DNA of 64,000 nucleotides, taken from contig NC_011831.1 of NCBI RefSeq assembly GCF_000021945.1, forward strand, positions 3,609,353 through 3,673,352. The letters are read 5' to 3'. Each line of letters begins with the position of its first letter. The first letter of the stretch is position 1. Made by a program: the position numbers and the translations under genes. Origin of the DNA: Chloroflexus aggregans DSM 9485 (lineage in GTDB: Bacteria; Chloroflexota; Chloroflexia; Chloroflexales; Chloroflexaceae). The notes under the pieces were generated by a model, which was not told the DNA's origin, ran no database searches, and saw only the letters and a program-made list of their open reading frames with translations. This document shows positions 55,037 to 64,000 of the stretch, in pieces.

Positions 55037-55435
55037 CTAGCGCTTGGTATACTGTGGCGCTTTGCGTGCGCGCTTGAGACCGGCCTTCTTCCGCTCTTTG
55101 GCACGCGGATCGCGTGTGAGCAGACCGGCCTGCTTGAGAACTGGGCGCAACCCACTGTCGTAATCGAGCAGGGCACGGGCAATCCCATGACGTACCGCAC
55201 CGACTTGTCCAGAGACACCGCCCCCCTTGACTTTTACCAGTACATTGAATGTATTAAGATGGTTGGTCAAGACGAGCGGCATCCGGAGTTCATGCTGAAA
55301 CAAATCGCGCTTGCCGAAGTAGTCTTCCGGCTTTTTGCCATTAACGATCATATCCCCACTGCCGGGGAAGAGGCGCACGCGCGCCACCGCCGTTTTGCGG
55401 CGACCGGTGCCCTGATAGTAGCGCTTGCCTTCCAT
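55037..55435 (-). CDS. rpsI: 30S ribosomal protein S9
   Basis: 132 residues. Starts with [20 protein letters not shown] and ends with the basic [17 protein letters not shown] tail that reaches the decoding site tRNA. Complete and standard. It follows rplM, the conserved L13-S9 pair, at the 3' end of the cluster. Confidence 0.96.
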   Translation of the reverse strand: MEGKRYYQGTGRRKTAVARVRLFPGSGDMIVNGKKPEDYFGKRDLFQHELRMPLVLTNHLNTFNVLVKVKGGGVSGQVGAVRHGIARALLDYDSGLRPVLKQAGLLTRDPRAKERKKAGLKRARKAPQYTKR

Positions 55436-55527
55436 TCCTTCTCCTCACCACCTATGCGCCAACTCGGCGCTTCGTCATTGCCTGCATGCGAGGCGCAATC
55501 ACCGTATCATCAATCGCCCGTGCCGCT

Positions 55528-55959
55528 TTAGCGCGGAATGTAGGGCTTAGGCTGCTGCGCGGCATGCGGGTGGTTCGGCCCGGCGTAGATGCGCAGCTTG
55601 CTAAGTAATCGGCGGCCCATGCGGTTCTTGGGAAGCATGCGCTTCACCGCAAGGCGCAGGATGCGCTCCGGGTGTTTGGCCAGCATCATCTTGTACGGGA
55701 TTTCTTTGAGACCACCCGGATAACCGCTATGGCGGTAGTAGATCTTCTGCTCAGGCTTGCGCCCGGTCAGGACAATCTTTTCGGCGTTGACCACAATCAC
55801 GAAATCACCACCATCAATAGATGGTGTAAAGGTCGGCTTGTGTTTGCCGCGCAGGAGCGTACTGATTTGTGTCGCCAGCCGACCGAGCACTTTACCGCTC
55901 GCATCGATGACGTACCAGTCGCGCTGCACTTCTGACGGTTTCTGATGATAGGTCTTCAC
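55528..55959 (-). CDS. rplM: 50S ribosomal protein L13
   Basis: 143 residues. Contains [19 protein letters not shown], the [21 protein letters not shown] region (as [10 protein letters not shown] here) and [20 protein letters not shown], all diagnostic of L13. It follows truA by 5 bp. Confidence 0.96.
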   Translation of the reverse strand: MKTYHQKPSEVQRDWYVIDASGKVLGRLATQISTLLRGKHKPTFTPSIDGGDFVIVVNAEKIVLTGRKPEQKIYYRHSGYPGGLKEIPYKMMLAKHPERILRLAVKRMLPKNRMGRRLLSKLRIYAGPNHPHAAQQPKPYIPR

Positions 55960-55964
55960 AGCAC

Positions 55965-56801
55965 CTATTCCTCGTGTACGTAGGACGAAGGCTGTTCGAC
56001 CTTCGTCGCGCCTTGTTGCCGTTCTAATGGTTCTACCCAGCGGATGAGGCCGGGAGGATAACGTACCGCTGTTAATGTCAGCCCGTGCGCCGGAGCGGTC
56101 GGACCGGCTAGTCGGCGATCACGACCGGCTAACACCTCACCAAACTGATCGACGGTCATCCGTCCGCGCCCCACGAGGAGCAACGTCCCGACGATCATCC
56201 GCACCATATGCTGAAGAAACGCATTAGCCGCTAATTCAATCGCGAGTAAGCGCCGGTCAAACCAGACCCGTTCAACAATCCGAGTCCAATACATCGTTCG
56301 TACCGTTGATCGTTGGCTCGGCGTTGCCGTTGTAAACGCGGCAAAATCGTGCGTTCCCTCTAGCAGCTTCAGCGCAGTCGCCATTGCCGTCACATCAAGC
56401 GTTCCGGCATAATGCAACGCCTGATGGCGTAGTTGTGGCAATGGCACCGGCGCACAATCGATCAAGTAGCGATATTCACGCTCGATTGCGCTGTATCTTG
56501 CATGAAAATCGCGCACCGCTTCACCGACATTTTGCACCGTCACATCGGTTGGCAAGTGGGCGTTCAAACCACGCCAGATCGTTGCCAACGAATGACGGGT
56601 CGCAGTTTGCACATGGGCTACCTGACCTGAGGCGTGGACACCGGCATCGGTACGTCCTGCCAATACAATCCGGCGTTGCTCTTGGGTTAATGCCTCCCAG
56701 GCTGCCTCGATTGCACCTTGGACGGTACGAATATCGGTTTGCCACTGTGAACCGGCGAAATCTGTGCCGTCGTAGGCCAGCAGCAGTGCAATCGTGCGCA
56801 T
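55965..56801 (-). CDS. truA: tRNA pseudouridine38-40 synthase
   Basis: 278 residues. The catalytic aspartate is in [17 protein letters not shown] (about residue 52). Also present are IAYDGTDF-like [15 protein letters not shown] at the N-terminus and a C-terminal [19 protein letters not shown] block. Modifies U38-U40 of tRNA anticodon arms. Start and rplQ stop share bases (ATGA-type overlap at 56801), so it is translated with the ribosomal genes. Confidence 0.93.
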
Positions 56802-57151
56802 CAGATCAACTCGATCAAGGCCATCTCGGCTCCATCACCACGACGTGGGCCGAGCTTGGTAATGCGAGTATAGCCTCCGTTGCGTCCGCCGTAGGTCGTC
56901 GGCGCAAAGGTAAATAGCTTGCGCATAGCGTTCTTGCTGGCCAGCTTCGAGAGCGCCATCCGACGCGCATGCGGGGTATCTTCACGGGCAATCGAGATCA
57001 AGTGCTCGATTTCCGGCTGGACGGCCCGCGCTTTGGCCAGCGTTGTCTTAATCTTCTTGTGTTCGATCAGAGCGATCATCAGGTTGCGGTAGAGCGCCTT
57101 GCGGTGCTCATACGACCGCCCCAATAATTTTCCGGCATGACGGTGTCGCAT
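56801..57151 (-). CDS. rplQ: 50S ribosomal protein L17
   Basis: 116 residues. [23 protein letters not shown] followed by [19 protein letters not shown] and the [11 protein letters not shown] segment are canonical for the bacterial L17. Follows rpoA by 10 bp. Confidence 0.96.
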
Positions 57152-57161
57152 GGTCGTATCC

Positions 57162-58118
57162 TCATGAGCGCGATGACCCGTTGATAGGCAATCGCGGAAT
57201 ATAACCCCGTTCGATCAACTTGTCGCGAATCTCTTCCATCGATTTCTGGCCTAGATTGCGCACCGAGAGGAGCGCCTTTTCGTCCATTTGTAGGACCTGA
57301 CCAATCTTGGTAATCTCGGCCCGTTTCAGACAATTGTACGTGCGGGTCGAGAGTTCTAGCGTCTCGATGGAGGTATCGTAGACGCTAGGAGGAATCTCAA
57401 GACCGGTAGTTTCGGGCTGAGCTTCCGGCTCAACGGCCATGCGGTTGAAATTCGCGATCGTCGTATTGTAGTGAACCAGGACCCGTGCTGCATAATCGAG
57501 CGCATCGACGGGTCGTACCGTGCCGTTCGTCCATACTTCAAGAATCAGACGGTCGAAGTCAGTTGCCTGCCCGATACGAGTATTTTCGACAATATAATTG
57601 ACACGTGGCACGGGTGTAAAAATGGCATCAATGGGAATTTCACCCAACGGCAGAATACCGCGCTGGTCTGCCGACAGGTACCCTCGCCCACGTTCAATCG
57701 TCGCCGTCAACTCGATCTGGGCTTGCTCATGTTCGAGTGTACAAATATAGTGATCGGGATCAACGACCGCGAGCCCTTCAGGCAGTACCAGATCGGCAGC
57801 CGTTACCACCCCCGGCCCCTGTTTCCGGATCGTTGCCGTCACCGTTCCCTCGTGGTGACCGCGCAGATGGATGCCTTTCAGGTTCAAAATCAGTTCAACC
57901 ATATCCTCGGTCACACCGGGGATGCGGTCGGTTTCCTGATAGACACCGGTAACCCGCACGTGAGTAATCGCCGATCCGGGGATAGCCGTAAGCAGAACGC
58001 GCCGTAGCGCGTTGCCGAGCGTATGTCCATAGCCCGGATCGAGCGGCTCGATTTTAAAGCGACCAAAGCTCTCGGTGGCTTCCACAACCTCGATCTTTGG
58101 CTGAGCGATATCGAGCAC
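57162..58118 (-). CDS. rpoA: RNA polymerase alpha subunit
   Basis: 318 residues from the GTG at 58118, which has GGGAGG at the right distance; a longer GTG-started frame at 58139 has none. The N-terminal domain (GHTLGNALRRVLLTAIPG, assembly interface) and the C-terminal domain (about 245-310: LSTRTYNCLKRAEITKIGQVL, then LLSVRNLGQKSMEEIRDKL) are both intact. The alpha-CTD contacts UP elements and activators. Lies between rpsD and rplQ, the standard alpha-operon order. Confidence 0.96.
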   Translation of the reverse strand: MLDIAQPKIEVVEATESFGRFKIEPLDPGYGHTLGNALRRVLLTAIPGSAITHVRVTGVYQETDRIPGVTEDMVELILNLKGIHLRGHHEGTVTATIRKQGPGVVTAADLVLPEGLAVVDPDHYICTLEHEQAQIELTATIERGRGYLSADQRGILPLGEIPIDAIFTPVPRVNYIVENTRIGQATDFDRLILEVWTNGTVRPVDALDYAARVLVHYNTTIANFNRMAVEPEAQPETTGLEIPPSVYDTSIETLELSTRTYNCLKRAEITKIGQVLQMDEKALLSVRNLGQKSMEEIRDKLIERGYIPRLPINGSSRS

Positions 58119-58162
58119 TGCTGCCTCCCATTTCTTCACTTGCTTCCCAGAACTGGGAGCAT

Positions 58163-58783
58163 TTACCGGCTATAGAACTCGACGATCAACTGCTCATTAA
58201 TCCCGGCCTCAGCATCCTCACGGCGTGGCAACGCGACAACCGTGCCTGAGAGTTCGGCAGGATTCAAGCGTAACCACTCCGGAGCACGATGCTTGTTGAG
58301 CACACCGCTATCGACCAAATTCTTGAAATATGTACGGCTGCGGCTTTGTGGTCGCACTGCAATTACCTGCCCAACTTTCACCGTATACGACGGAATATTC
58401 GTCTTGCGACCATCAACAACGATATGCCCATGGTTTACCAACTGGCGAGCCTGAGCGCGGGTCGTAGCAAACCCAAGACGATACACCACATTATCAAGTC
58501 GGCGCTCGAGCAAACTCAGCAAATACTCGCCGGTTACTCCGCTGCGTCGCGCCGCCTGCTCGAACAGACGGCGGAACTGGCGCTCAAGGACGCCATAAAT
58601 AAACTTTGCCTTCTGCTTTTCGCGCAACTGCGCACCGTAGTCAGACAACGCCCGGCGACGGGCAGCCGCGCCGTGCTGACCCGGTGGGTCTGGCCGCTTA
58701 TTGAGAATACGCTGACCTTTTTCGGTGATACCAATGCCCAATCGTCGACTCACTTTGCCGACGGGCCCTCGAAATCGCGCCAT
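58163..58783 (-). CDS. rpsD: 30S ribosomal protein S4
   Basis: 206 residues. The S4 RNA-binding domain ([31 protein letters not shown], about residues 96-126) and the N-terminal [14 protein letters not shown] are standard. No N-terminal zinc cysteines (the C-minus form). It is preceded by a 190-bp gap containing a structured leader (58845-58942), suggestive of autoregulation. Confidence 0.96.
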
Positions 58784-58844
58784 AGTCTACTATCCTTTTA
58801 TATCGTAAAACATGGGCAGAAACATCTGCACACCTTTTCCCAAA

Positions 58845-58942
58845 CCTGTGAGATGGGCGCTAGCGCTGCTCGTTGGCAAACGCCACCGCAGTGGGCGTCC
58901 GGGAACAAAGCCCTCCGGTTCCAGTTGCGGTCGTCTCACAGG
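58845..58942 (-). promoter_or_regulatory. Structured leader upstream of rpsD
   Basis: On the minus strand CCTGTGAGA (58942-58934) pairs with TCTCACAGG (58853-58845). The closed region contains further helices, including a CGCC(C)AC/GTGGCG hairpin and the palindrome GCGCTAGCGC. It lies 61 nt upstream of rpsD and is the only sizeable gap inside the alpha-type block, so an S4 feedback site or an internal promoter/attenuator is likely. Confidence 0.45.
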
Positions 58943-58972
58943 AGAAAAACGTCGATTGTCCAAGAACCGTAG

Positions 58973-59386
58973 TCACACCCGGCGTCGCTTCGGTGGTCGG
59001 CAACCATTATGCGGGATAGGCGTTACATCGGTAATCGCCGTAATCTGCAAACCGGCAGCCTGTAACGAGCGAATTGCCGCCTCACGGCCGGCACCGGGGC
59101 CTTTCACGAAGACCTCAACCGATCGCATGCCATTTTCCATCGCCTTGCGGGCTGCATTCTCAGCAGCGACCTGTGCGGCATAGGGCGTGCTCTTGCGTGA
59201 GCCTTTAAAACCGCTTTGACCGGCACTCGACCAGCACACAACGGCGCCCTGTGGATCGGTGATGGTTACAATCGTGTTATTAAACGTGCTCTGGATATGA
59301 GCATACCCACGCGGCACGTTTTTACGCTCACGGCGCTTACCGCGTTGGCGAGTGGTAGTAGCTGTTGTTTTTCCCTTGGCGGGCAT
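58973..59386 (-). CDS. rpsK: 30S ribosomal protein S11
   Basis: 137 residues with a basic, Thr/Lys-rich N-terminus, then [37 protein letters not shown] and the C-terminal [18 protein letters not shown]. All the diagnostic blocks of S11 are complete. Twenty bases after rpsM. Confidence 0.96.
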   Translation of the reverse strand: MPAKGKTTATTTRQRGKRRERKNVPRGYAHIQSTFNNTIVTITDPQGAVVCWSSAGQSGFKGSRKSTPYAAQVAAENAARKAMENGMRSVEVFVKGPGAGREAAIRSLQAAGLQITAITDVTPIPHNGCRPPKRRRV

Positions 59387-59405
59387 TCCGTGCTCCTTAT
59401 AGCAA

Positions 59406-59786
59406 CTACTTCTTTACCTTCTTCTTAATACCGATCGCCTGACCGCGACGCCCGCGACGGGTACGCGCATTAGTACGTGTGCGCTGACCACGCACCGGCA
59501 TACCGCGGCGATGGCGCAAACCGCGATAGCAGCCAATATCCATCAGACGTTTGATATTCAACTGCACTTCACGGCGGAGATCACCTTCAACTCGGTATTC
59601 ACGGTCGATAATCTCGCGGATCCGGCCTACTTCTTCTTCGGTCAAATCGCGTACTCGGCGATTGGGATCAACGTTCGCCTTCCGCAGAACGTCCATACCA
59701 TTCGAGCGACCGATACCGTAGATGTATGTGATTGCAATTTCGATCTTCTTGTTGCGGGGAATATCAACCCCGGCGATACGTGCCAT
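59406..59786 (-). CDS. rpsM: 30S ribosomal protein S13
   Basis: 126 residues: [25 protein letters not shown] at the start, and the [15 protein letters not shown] motif then the NARTRRG tail near the end. The C-terminal tail is Lys/Arg-rich as usual. Ninety-six bases after rpmJ. Confidence 0.96.
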   Translation of the reverse strand: MARIAGVDIPRNKKIEIAITYIYGIGRSNGMDVLRKANVDPNRRVRDLTEEEVGRIREIIDREYRVEGDLRREVQLNIKRLMDIGCYRGLRHRRGMPVRGQRTRTNARTRRGRRGQAIGIKKKVKK

Positions 59787-59882
59787 GCCTGTCCTCTTTG
59801 CTGCTGTTACGCTCCATCAACTGGTCGATTGGTGGTAATATCCTCTTCAGCCAACGATGGTAGAGCGCATGACGACTACCGT

Positions 59883-59999
59883 TTACCCTTGCCGCTGTTT
59901 GTGCTTTGGTGTGCGCGAGCAGATTACGCGAATCACGCCCTTGCGCTTAATCACCTTGCAATACTCGCAGCGCGGCTTTACCGACGCTCGCACTTTCAT
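59883..59999 (-). CDS. rpmJ: 50S ribosomal protein L36
   Basis: 38 residues, too short for most gene finders. [20 protein letters not shown] then [14 protein letters not shown]. The zinc ligands (Cys11, Cys14, Cys27 and His32) are all present, so this is the zinc-binding form. AAGGAGG lies about five bases upstream of the ATG. Placed between infA and rpsM as in most bacteria. Confidence 0.95.
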   Translation of the reverse strand: MKVRASVKPRCEYCKVIKRKGVIRVICSRTPKHKQRQG

Positions 60000-60047
60000 A
60001 GTCAACCTCCTTGCGGCGGCGGACGCCGCCGTGCTGCGTCGCGCCCC

Positions 60048-60269
60048 CTACTTATAGCGATACGTGATACGTCCCCGAGTGAGGTCATACGGCGAAAGTT
60101 CGACCAGCACTCGGTCGCCCTTCAAGATACGAATGTAGTTCATCCGCATCTTGCCCGAGATGTGAGCAAGCACCTCGTGCCCATTGTCGAGTTGCACCCG
60201 GAACATTGCGTTTGGCAATGGTTCCGTGATGGTACCCTCCATCTCGATGACGTCTTTTTTCTTCGACAT
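60048..60269 (-). CDS. infA: Translation initiation factor IF-1
   Basis: 73 residues, OB fold. [40 protein letters not shown] and [21 protein letters not shown] are the standard blocks. Binds the ribosomal A site during initiation. Follows adk by 12 bp. The methionine aminopeptidase gene often found between adk and infA is absent. Confidence 0.96.
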   Translation of the reverse strand: MSKKKDVIEMEGTITEPLPNAMFRVQLDNGHEVLAHISGKMRMNYIRILKGDRVLVELSPYDLTRGRITYRYK

Positions 60270-60281
60270 AGCCCTCCTAAC

Positions 60282-60968
60282 CTACGGCTGCGCTGGCGTT
60301 AGATATGGACTCAGCGCTTTAAGCATTGCCTCTGTCACGAGCGCGATCTCGCGTTGACCATCAATCTCGTGCAGGATGCCCTGCCGCTGGTAATATTCGA
60401 TCAGCGGCATTGTTTGGGCGAAGTAGACATCCAGCCGGTGCTGCGCTGTCTCGATTGAGTCATCGCTCCGTTGGTAGAGTTTGCCGCCGCAGGCATCGCA
60501 GATGTCCGGCCGGTGTGACGGAAAATAATAGATGTTGAATACTGCGCCACAGGTACGGCACGTCTGCCGCCCGGCAATACGTCGCAACAGTACTTCTTGG
60601 GGTACGGCCAAGAAGAGAACGGCATCAATCCGGGCGCCATCTTTTGCGAGCGCTTCTTCGAGGGCCCGTGCTTGATCTTGGGTGCGCGGAAACCCGTCGA
60701 AGATGACCCCAGAAGCGCAATCCGGTTGCCGGATACGTTCCAAGATCATACGAATCACGACCTCATCAGGTACTAATTCACCACGATCCATATAGGATTT
60801 TGCCAGCATACCCAATTCGGTCCCTTCACGTAAAGCTGCGCGAAAGAGATCGCCGCTAGCGACGTGGGTGAGACCCGTTCGATCGGCGAGAGTCTTTGCC
60901 TGTGTACCTTTGCCGGCTCCCGGCGGTCCTAACAAGATAACGTTGGTCATGACTCGGCGCTCGCTCAT
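60282..60968 (-). CDS. adk: Adenylate kinase
   Basis: 228 residues (222 if the ATG at 60950, directly before NVILLGPPGAGKGT, is used). It interconverts ATP+AMP and 2 ADP. The P-loop GPPGAGKGTQ, the DGFPRTQDQARAL segment and a long LID with a four-cysteine zinc knuckle (CRTC ... CDAC, about residues 136-160) are all present. The zinc LID is usual in Gram-positives and thermophiles. Confidence 0.95.
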   Translation of the reverse strand: MSERRVMTNVILLGPPGAGKGTQAKTLADRTGLTHVASGDLFRAALREGTELGMLAKSYMDRGELVPDEVVIRMILERIRQPDCASGVIFDGFPRTQDQARALEEALAKDGARIDAVLFLAVPQEVLLRRIAGRQTCRTCGAVFNIYYFPSHRPDICDACGGKLYQRSDDSIETAQHRLDVYFAQTMPLIEYYQRQGILHEIDGQREIALVTEAMLKALSPYLTPAQP

Positions 60969-61092
60969 TTCAGAACCATACCTTTACCAGGTACAGTAGA
61001 CCATCTGCCTGTCTCACAAAGACGCTGCCCAACCGGCTTTCCGGCGAGCAACGGCTTTTATTGTACTACACTTTTGCCGTTTGTGTGCAGCA

Positions 61093-62445
61093 CTATCTGG
61101 TCAAGAAACCCTCGTAGTCACGCATGATCAACTGTGCCTCGAGTTGGCGCATCGTATCCACCGCCACACCCACCACGATCAGGAGAGCCGTGCTACCCAA
61201 CCCAATTTGCACACCGGTAATCGATTGGGTGATGAATGGTAGCACTGCAATCAAGCCAAGAAACAGTGCGCCGGCCAATGTAATGCGGTTAAGTACCTTC
61301 ATCAGATACTCTTCCGTCTTTTTACCTGGCCGAATGCCGGGAATGAAACCACCGTTGCGCTGGAGGTTCTCGGCCAAATCCTGTTGGGTAAAGATGACAA
61401 TGGTGTAGAAATAGGTAAAACCGACAGTCAGGAGGAAGAGCAACGTCATATAGACAATCCCACCGCCCTGACCGGTTGGGTTAAACGTATTGTAAAAGAA
61501 ACCGGCGATAGCATTACCAATTCCCTCGGCACCGGGCCGGTAAAACCATGAGGCAACGATACCGGGGAAGATGATAATACTCTGGGCAAAAATCAGCGGT
61601 ATCATGCCGGCCGAATTGACCTTGAGCGGAATGAAGCTGCTCTGACCGCCGTAGACTTTATTGCCGCGGACCCGCCGTGCATATTGAACGCGAATCCGGC
61701 GCTGCCCCTCTTGGATGAGCACAATACCGACAATTGTCAGCAATGCAATGACAACAAAACCGATGAGGCCAAGAATGGTGCTAAAATCACCGGCCTGGCT
61801 AATCTGGAAGCCCTGAATAATGAGACCCGGCAGCCGTGAAACAATTCCGCCGAAGATAATGATCGAGATACCGTTACCGATCCCGCGCTCGTTAATCTGT
61901 TCACCGAGCCAGATCAGTAACATCGTGCCGGCGACCATCGTGGTAAGGACGGTAAATGTAGGGAGAAAGTTGGCCGCCAGATCGAACGGTGTTCGGAAGA
62001 GTGATGCGGTCGGATCGTTATTCGGGTTGATAGTTCGTTCAAGTGTCAGGGTTTGGCCGTAGGCCTGCAAATACGCCAACGGGATCGTTAACCACAATTG
62101 GTAGCGATTGAGGCGTAGACGACCCTGTTCACCCTCTTTTTGCAATTCTTGCAACGCGGGAATCAGTGGTTGCAACAACTGCATAATAATCTGGGCGGTG
62201 ATGTAGGGATACACCCCCATCGCAGCCACCGAGAAGTTTTCCAACGCACCACCGGCGAACAGATTCAGCAGTTGCGCCAATTGATTGGTCGCCAGCGCCT
62301 GTCGCAACTGTTCGAGCGTTGTCGGATTAATATTGGGTACCGGAATATGCGCGATCAGGCGAAACAGGAACAGCATCCCCAGAGTAAAGAGGATACGGCG
62401 CCGGAGATCAGGCAACTGAATTGCACGCAGTACAGCTTGCAGCAT
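61093..62445 (-). CDS. secY: Protein translocase subunit SecY
   Basis: 450 residues, ten membrane helices. The central channel of the Sec translocon. Characteristic stretches: RRILFTLGMLFLFRLIAHIPVP in helix 1, GVYPYITAQIIMQLLQPLIP in the helix 2b region, and LIWLGEQINERGIGNGISIII, plus the C-terminal GIRPGKKTEEYLMKVLNRIT. Located between rplO and adk, as expected in the spc operon. Confidence 0.96.
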   Translation of the reverse strand: MLQAVLRAIQLPDLRRRILFTLGMLFLFRLIAHIPVPNINPTTLEQLRQALATNQLAQLLNLFAGGALENFSVAAMGVYPYITAQIIMQLLQPLIPALQELQKEGEQGRLRLNRYQLWLTIPLAYLQAYGQTLTLERTINPNNDPTASLFRTPFDLAANFLPTFTVLTTMVAGTMLLIWLGEQINERGIGNGISIIIFGGIVSRLPGLIIQGFQISQAGDFSTILGLIGFVVIALLTIVGIVLIQEGQRRIRVQYARRVRGNKVYGGQSSFIPLKVNSAGMIPLIFAQSIIIFPGIVASWFYRPGAEGIGNAIAGFFYNTFNPTGQGGGIVYMTLLFLLTVGFTYFYTIVIFTQQDLAENLQRNGGFIPGIRPGKKTEEYLMKVLNRITLAGALFLGLIAVLPFITQSITGVQIGLGSTALLIVVGVAVDTMRQLEAQLIMRDYEGFLTR

Positions 62446-62499
62446 GATGATGCTTCCTGTGAGCGGCGAGAACAGTCTCGTTCTCGCCGCACTGACCGA

Positions 62500-63012
62500 T
62501 TACGATTGGCGAGCGTTACGCATGCTCGGATTAGGCCCACGCGAGCGCGAATGGCGTTCGACAATCCACGTCAGGTCAATTGCCTTACCGCCGGCCGCTT
62601 CAATCTTCTGGCGAGCGCTCGCCGAGAACTTGTGTGCTTTGATTACCAACGGCTGGTTTAACTCACCATCGCCGAGAATCTTGACCGGCATTTTCTTGCG
62701 CCGCACGAGTCGACGCGCTAACAACGTCTCTGGTGTTACCTCGAGTTCGGTTGGCCAATCGACCAGACTGCCAACATTGACCACTTCATATTCAACGCGA
62801 AACTTATTCGTAAAGCCGCGTTTGAAGGGCATTCGTTTCACCAGTCGGTTCTGACCACCTTCGAAGGTCCGGTAAGGGCCGGGGCCACTCCGGGCTTTTT
62901 GGCCCATCATACCTTTACCACCGGTCTTAACTTTACCTGAGCCGTGGCCACGCCCAATCCGCTTACGCTTACGATGCGAACCCTCGGCAGGGCGTAAATC
63001 GTGAAGTTTCAT
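62500..63012 (-). CDS. rplO: 50S ribosomal protein L15
   Basis: 170 residues. The N-terminal [20 protein letters not shown] then [20 protein letters not shown] is the L15 signature. The C-terminal part is slightly longer than in E. coli (144). Overlaps the rpmD stop by 4 bp. Confidence 0.95.
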
Positions 63013-63209
63013 GCCTGCACCTCGTCCTCAACCTCTTCCACCTTTACGAGGTGCTGAATCTTAAACAGCATCCCACGCACCGATGGATTATCCGGTTTGA
63101 GTACACTCTGATTCAAGCGGCGCAAGCCAAGCGCAGCCAGCGTTTCCTTCTGGTCACGCGCATAGCCAATTGCGCTCTTTACGTATGTTACGCGCAGCTT
63201 GCCCATCAC
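63009..63209 (-). CDS. rpmD: 50S ribosomal protein L30
   Basis: 66 residues. [34 protein letters not shown], then [20 protein letters not shown]30 is small and lost in some lineages; here it is complete. It overlaps both neighbours by 4 bp, so rpsE-rpmD-rplO are tightly coupled. Confidence 0.95.
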
Positions 63210-63745
63210 GCCGCCTCCGTCGTTTCACGTCGCATCCGGCGTGCGTTCAGCTCTTGTGGTGTCATATCACGCCGGCGAGCCATCTCTTGCAGTGAGGTCA
63301 TTTCACTCAGCGCCTTGAAGGTCGCCTTCACCACATTAACCGGGTTGTTGCTCCCATAGACCTTCGAGAGGAGGTCTTTGATCCCGGCAGCTTCCACTAC
63401 CGGGCGGACACCACGACCGGCGATAACACCGGTACCGGGTGCTGCCGGGCGCAACATCACCTTCGTGGCGGCAAACTTCGTCACGATCTCGTGAGGGATC
63501 GTCGAATGGACCAGCGGTACACGAATGAGGTTCCGCTTGGCTGCTTCGGCCCCCTTGCGGATCGCGTCTGGGACTTCCGCCGCCTTTCCCATGCCAATAC
63601 CTACGTGGCCTTTACCATCACCGACCACAACGACTGTGCTGAAGCTGAAGCGCCGGCCACCCTTCACGACCTTTGACACGCGGTTGATCAGGACGACTCG
63701 CTCATCGAGCTCCAGCGTGTCGGGGTTGATACGTTCTCGTTTCAC
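63206..63745 (-). CDS. rpsE: 30S ribosomal protein S5
   Basis: 179 residues. The S5 RNA-binding domain ([23 protein letters not shown]), the [31 protein letters not shown] segment and the [26 protein letters not shown] block are all present. It acts in decoding fidelity. Begins 29 bp after rplR. Confidence 0.96.
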
Positions 63746-63774
63746 AGTTCCTCCGCTACGCTGCCCTTGGGCAA

Positions 63775-64000
63775 CTAGAAGTTCAGACCTGCTTCGCGGG
63801 CCGCTTCGGCCAGCGCTTTTACTCGTCCGTGATACTTATAGCCGCCGCGATCGAAGACCACCTTTGTAATTCCCGCCTGCAACGCCCGTTCGGCGATCAG
63901 CTTGCCGACCAGCGCTGCCTCTTGCGTCTTGGTCAATTCCGGGCTACCACTCCAGCCCTTCTCAATCGTCGAAGCGGCAACAAGGGTATGACCAACGGTA
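63775..64000 (-). CDS. rplR: 50S ribosomal protein L18 (5' end outside window)
   Basis: The last 74 residues are present: [16 protein letters not shown], then [42 protein letters not shown], which is the diagnostic C-terminal block of L18 (5S rRNA contact). The gene continues beyond the right edge, consistent with the spc operon order L18-S5-L30-L15-SecY. Confidence 0.95.
   Translation of the reverse strand, partial: TVGHTLVAASTIEKGWSGSPELTKTQEAALVGKLIAERALQAGITKVVFDRGGYKYHGRVKALAEAAREAGLNF

Noticed and set aside
1-64000. CRISPR arrays, tRNA or rRNA genes, insertion sequences, attachment sites, replication origin
   Set aside because: No regularly spaced repeats, no cloverleaf sequence I could identify, no transposase or integrase frames and no dnaA-box cluster were seen on reading both strands.

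Overview
The window reads as one continuous stretch of chromosome from a filamentous anoxygenic phototroph of the Chloroflexus type. This is inferred from gene content, not from a search. The pointers are two carotenoid CrtI-family dehydrogenases, a ba3-type (B-family) heme-copper oxidase with its tiny IIa subunit, a tandem-cyclase/AAA/TPR protein built like soluble adenylyl cyclase, a BTAD/AAA/TPR regulator, a CpaF pilus ATPase and a classical spc/alpha ribosomal cluster. Codon use looks even throughout, apart from an AT-richer patch at about 38.5-40.5 kb that holds a decayed gene.

Layout. 1-8.5 kb, mostly minus strand: murT (cut by the window edge), a PD-(D/E)XK-like protein, proC, a PIG-L deacetylase on the plus strand, a metallophosphoesterase coupled to a 47-residue membrane peptide, and an SbcC/Rad50 ATPase. 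8.6-13.8 kb, plus strand: terC, a LysR regulator, an amine oxidase and dnaK, followed by two nearly identical terminators. 13.8-25.4 kb is a signalling block: an sAC-like cyclase, a membrane cyclase, a glycosyltransferase coupled to a c-di-AMP-receptor-like protein, a phosphoribosyltransferase overlapping a BTAD regulator, and a pseudokinase. 25.4-31 kb, minus strand: orphan OppD/OppF ATPases and the ba3 oxidase operon (sco, IIa, II, I). 31-38.5 kb: crtI behind a perfect 19-bp palindrome, murJ, rpsT, holA, an M28-like protein without its catalytic residues, and a secreted PPC-repeat protein. 38.6-48.1 kb: small unknown genes, a membrane pseudogene, miaB, a TPR protein, an AAA ATPase with cpaF, and a second CrtI-family enzyme.

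48.2-48.77 kb is the most unusual item. It is a stretch of about 500 nt with no credible ORF, its own -35/-10 promoter and a hairpin-plus-T terminator. At least eight helices can be drawn by hand, including a 10-bp closing stem that brings the two ends together and a possible pseudoknot. I do not recognise the family.

48.8-54.9 kb, minus strand: two FabG-type genes (one has lost all three catalytic residues), fabD, fabH, rpmF with its DUF177 partner, a coiled-coil protein, coaD and rsmD. 55-64 kb, minus strand: the spc/alpha-type cluster in transcription order rplR (partial), rpsE, rpmD, rplO, secY, adk, infA, rpmJ, rpsM, rpsK, rpsD, rpoA, rplQ, truA, rplM, rpsI, with a structured leader ahead of rpsD.

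A recurring theme is family members that have lost key residues: the pseudokinase, the inert FabG paralogue, the M28-like protein, the Sco protein without its copper histidine, and the degenerate second cyclase domain.
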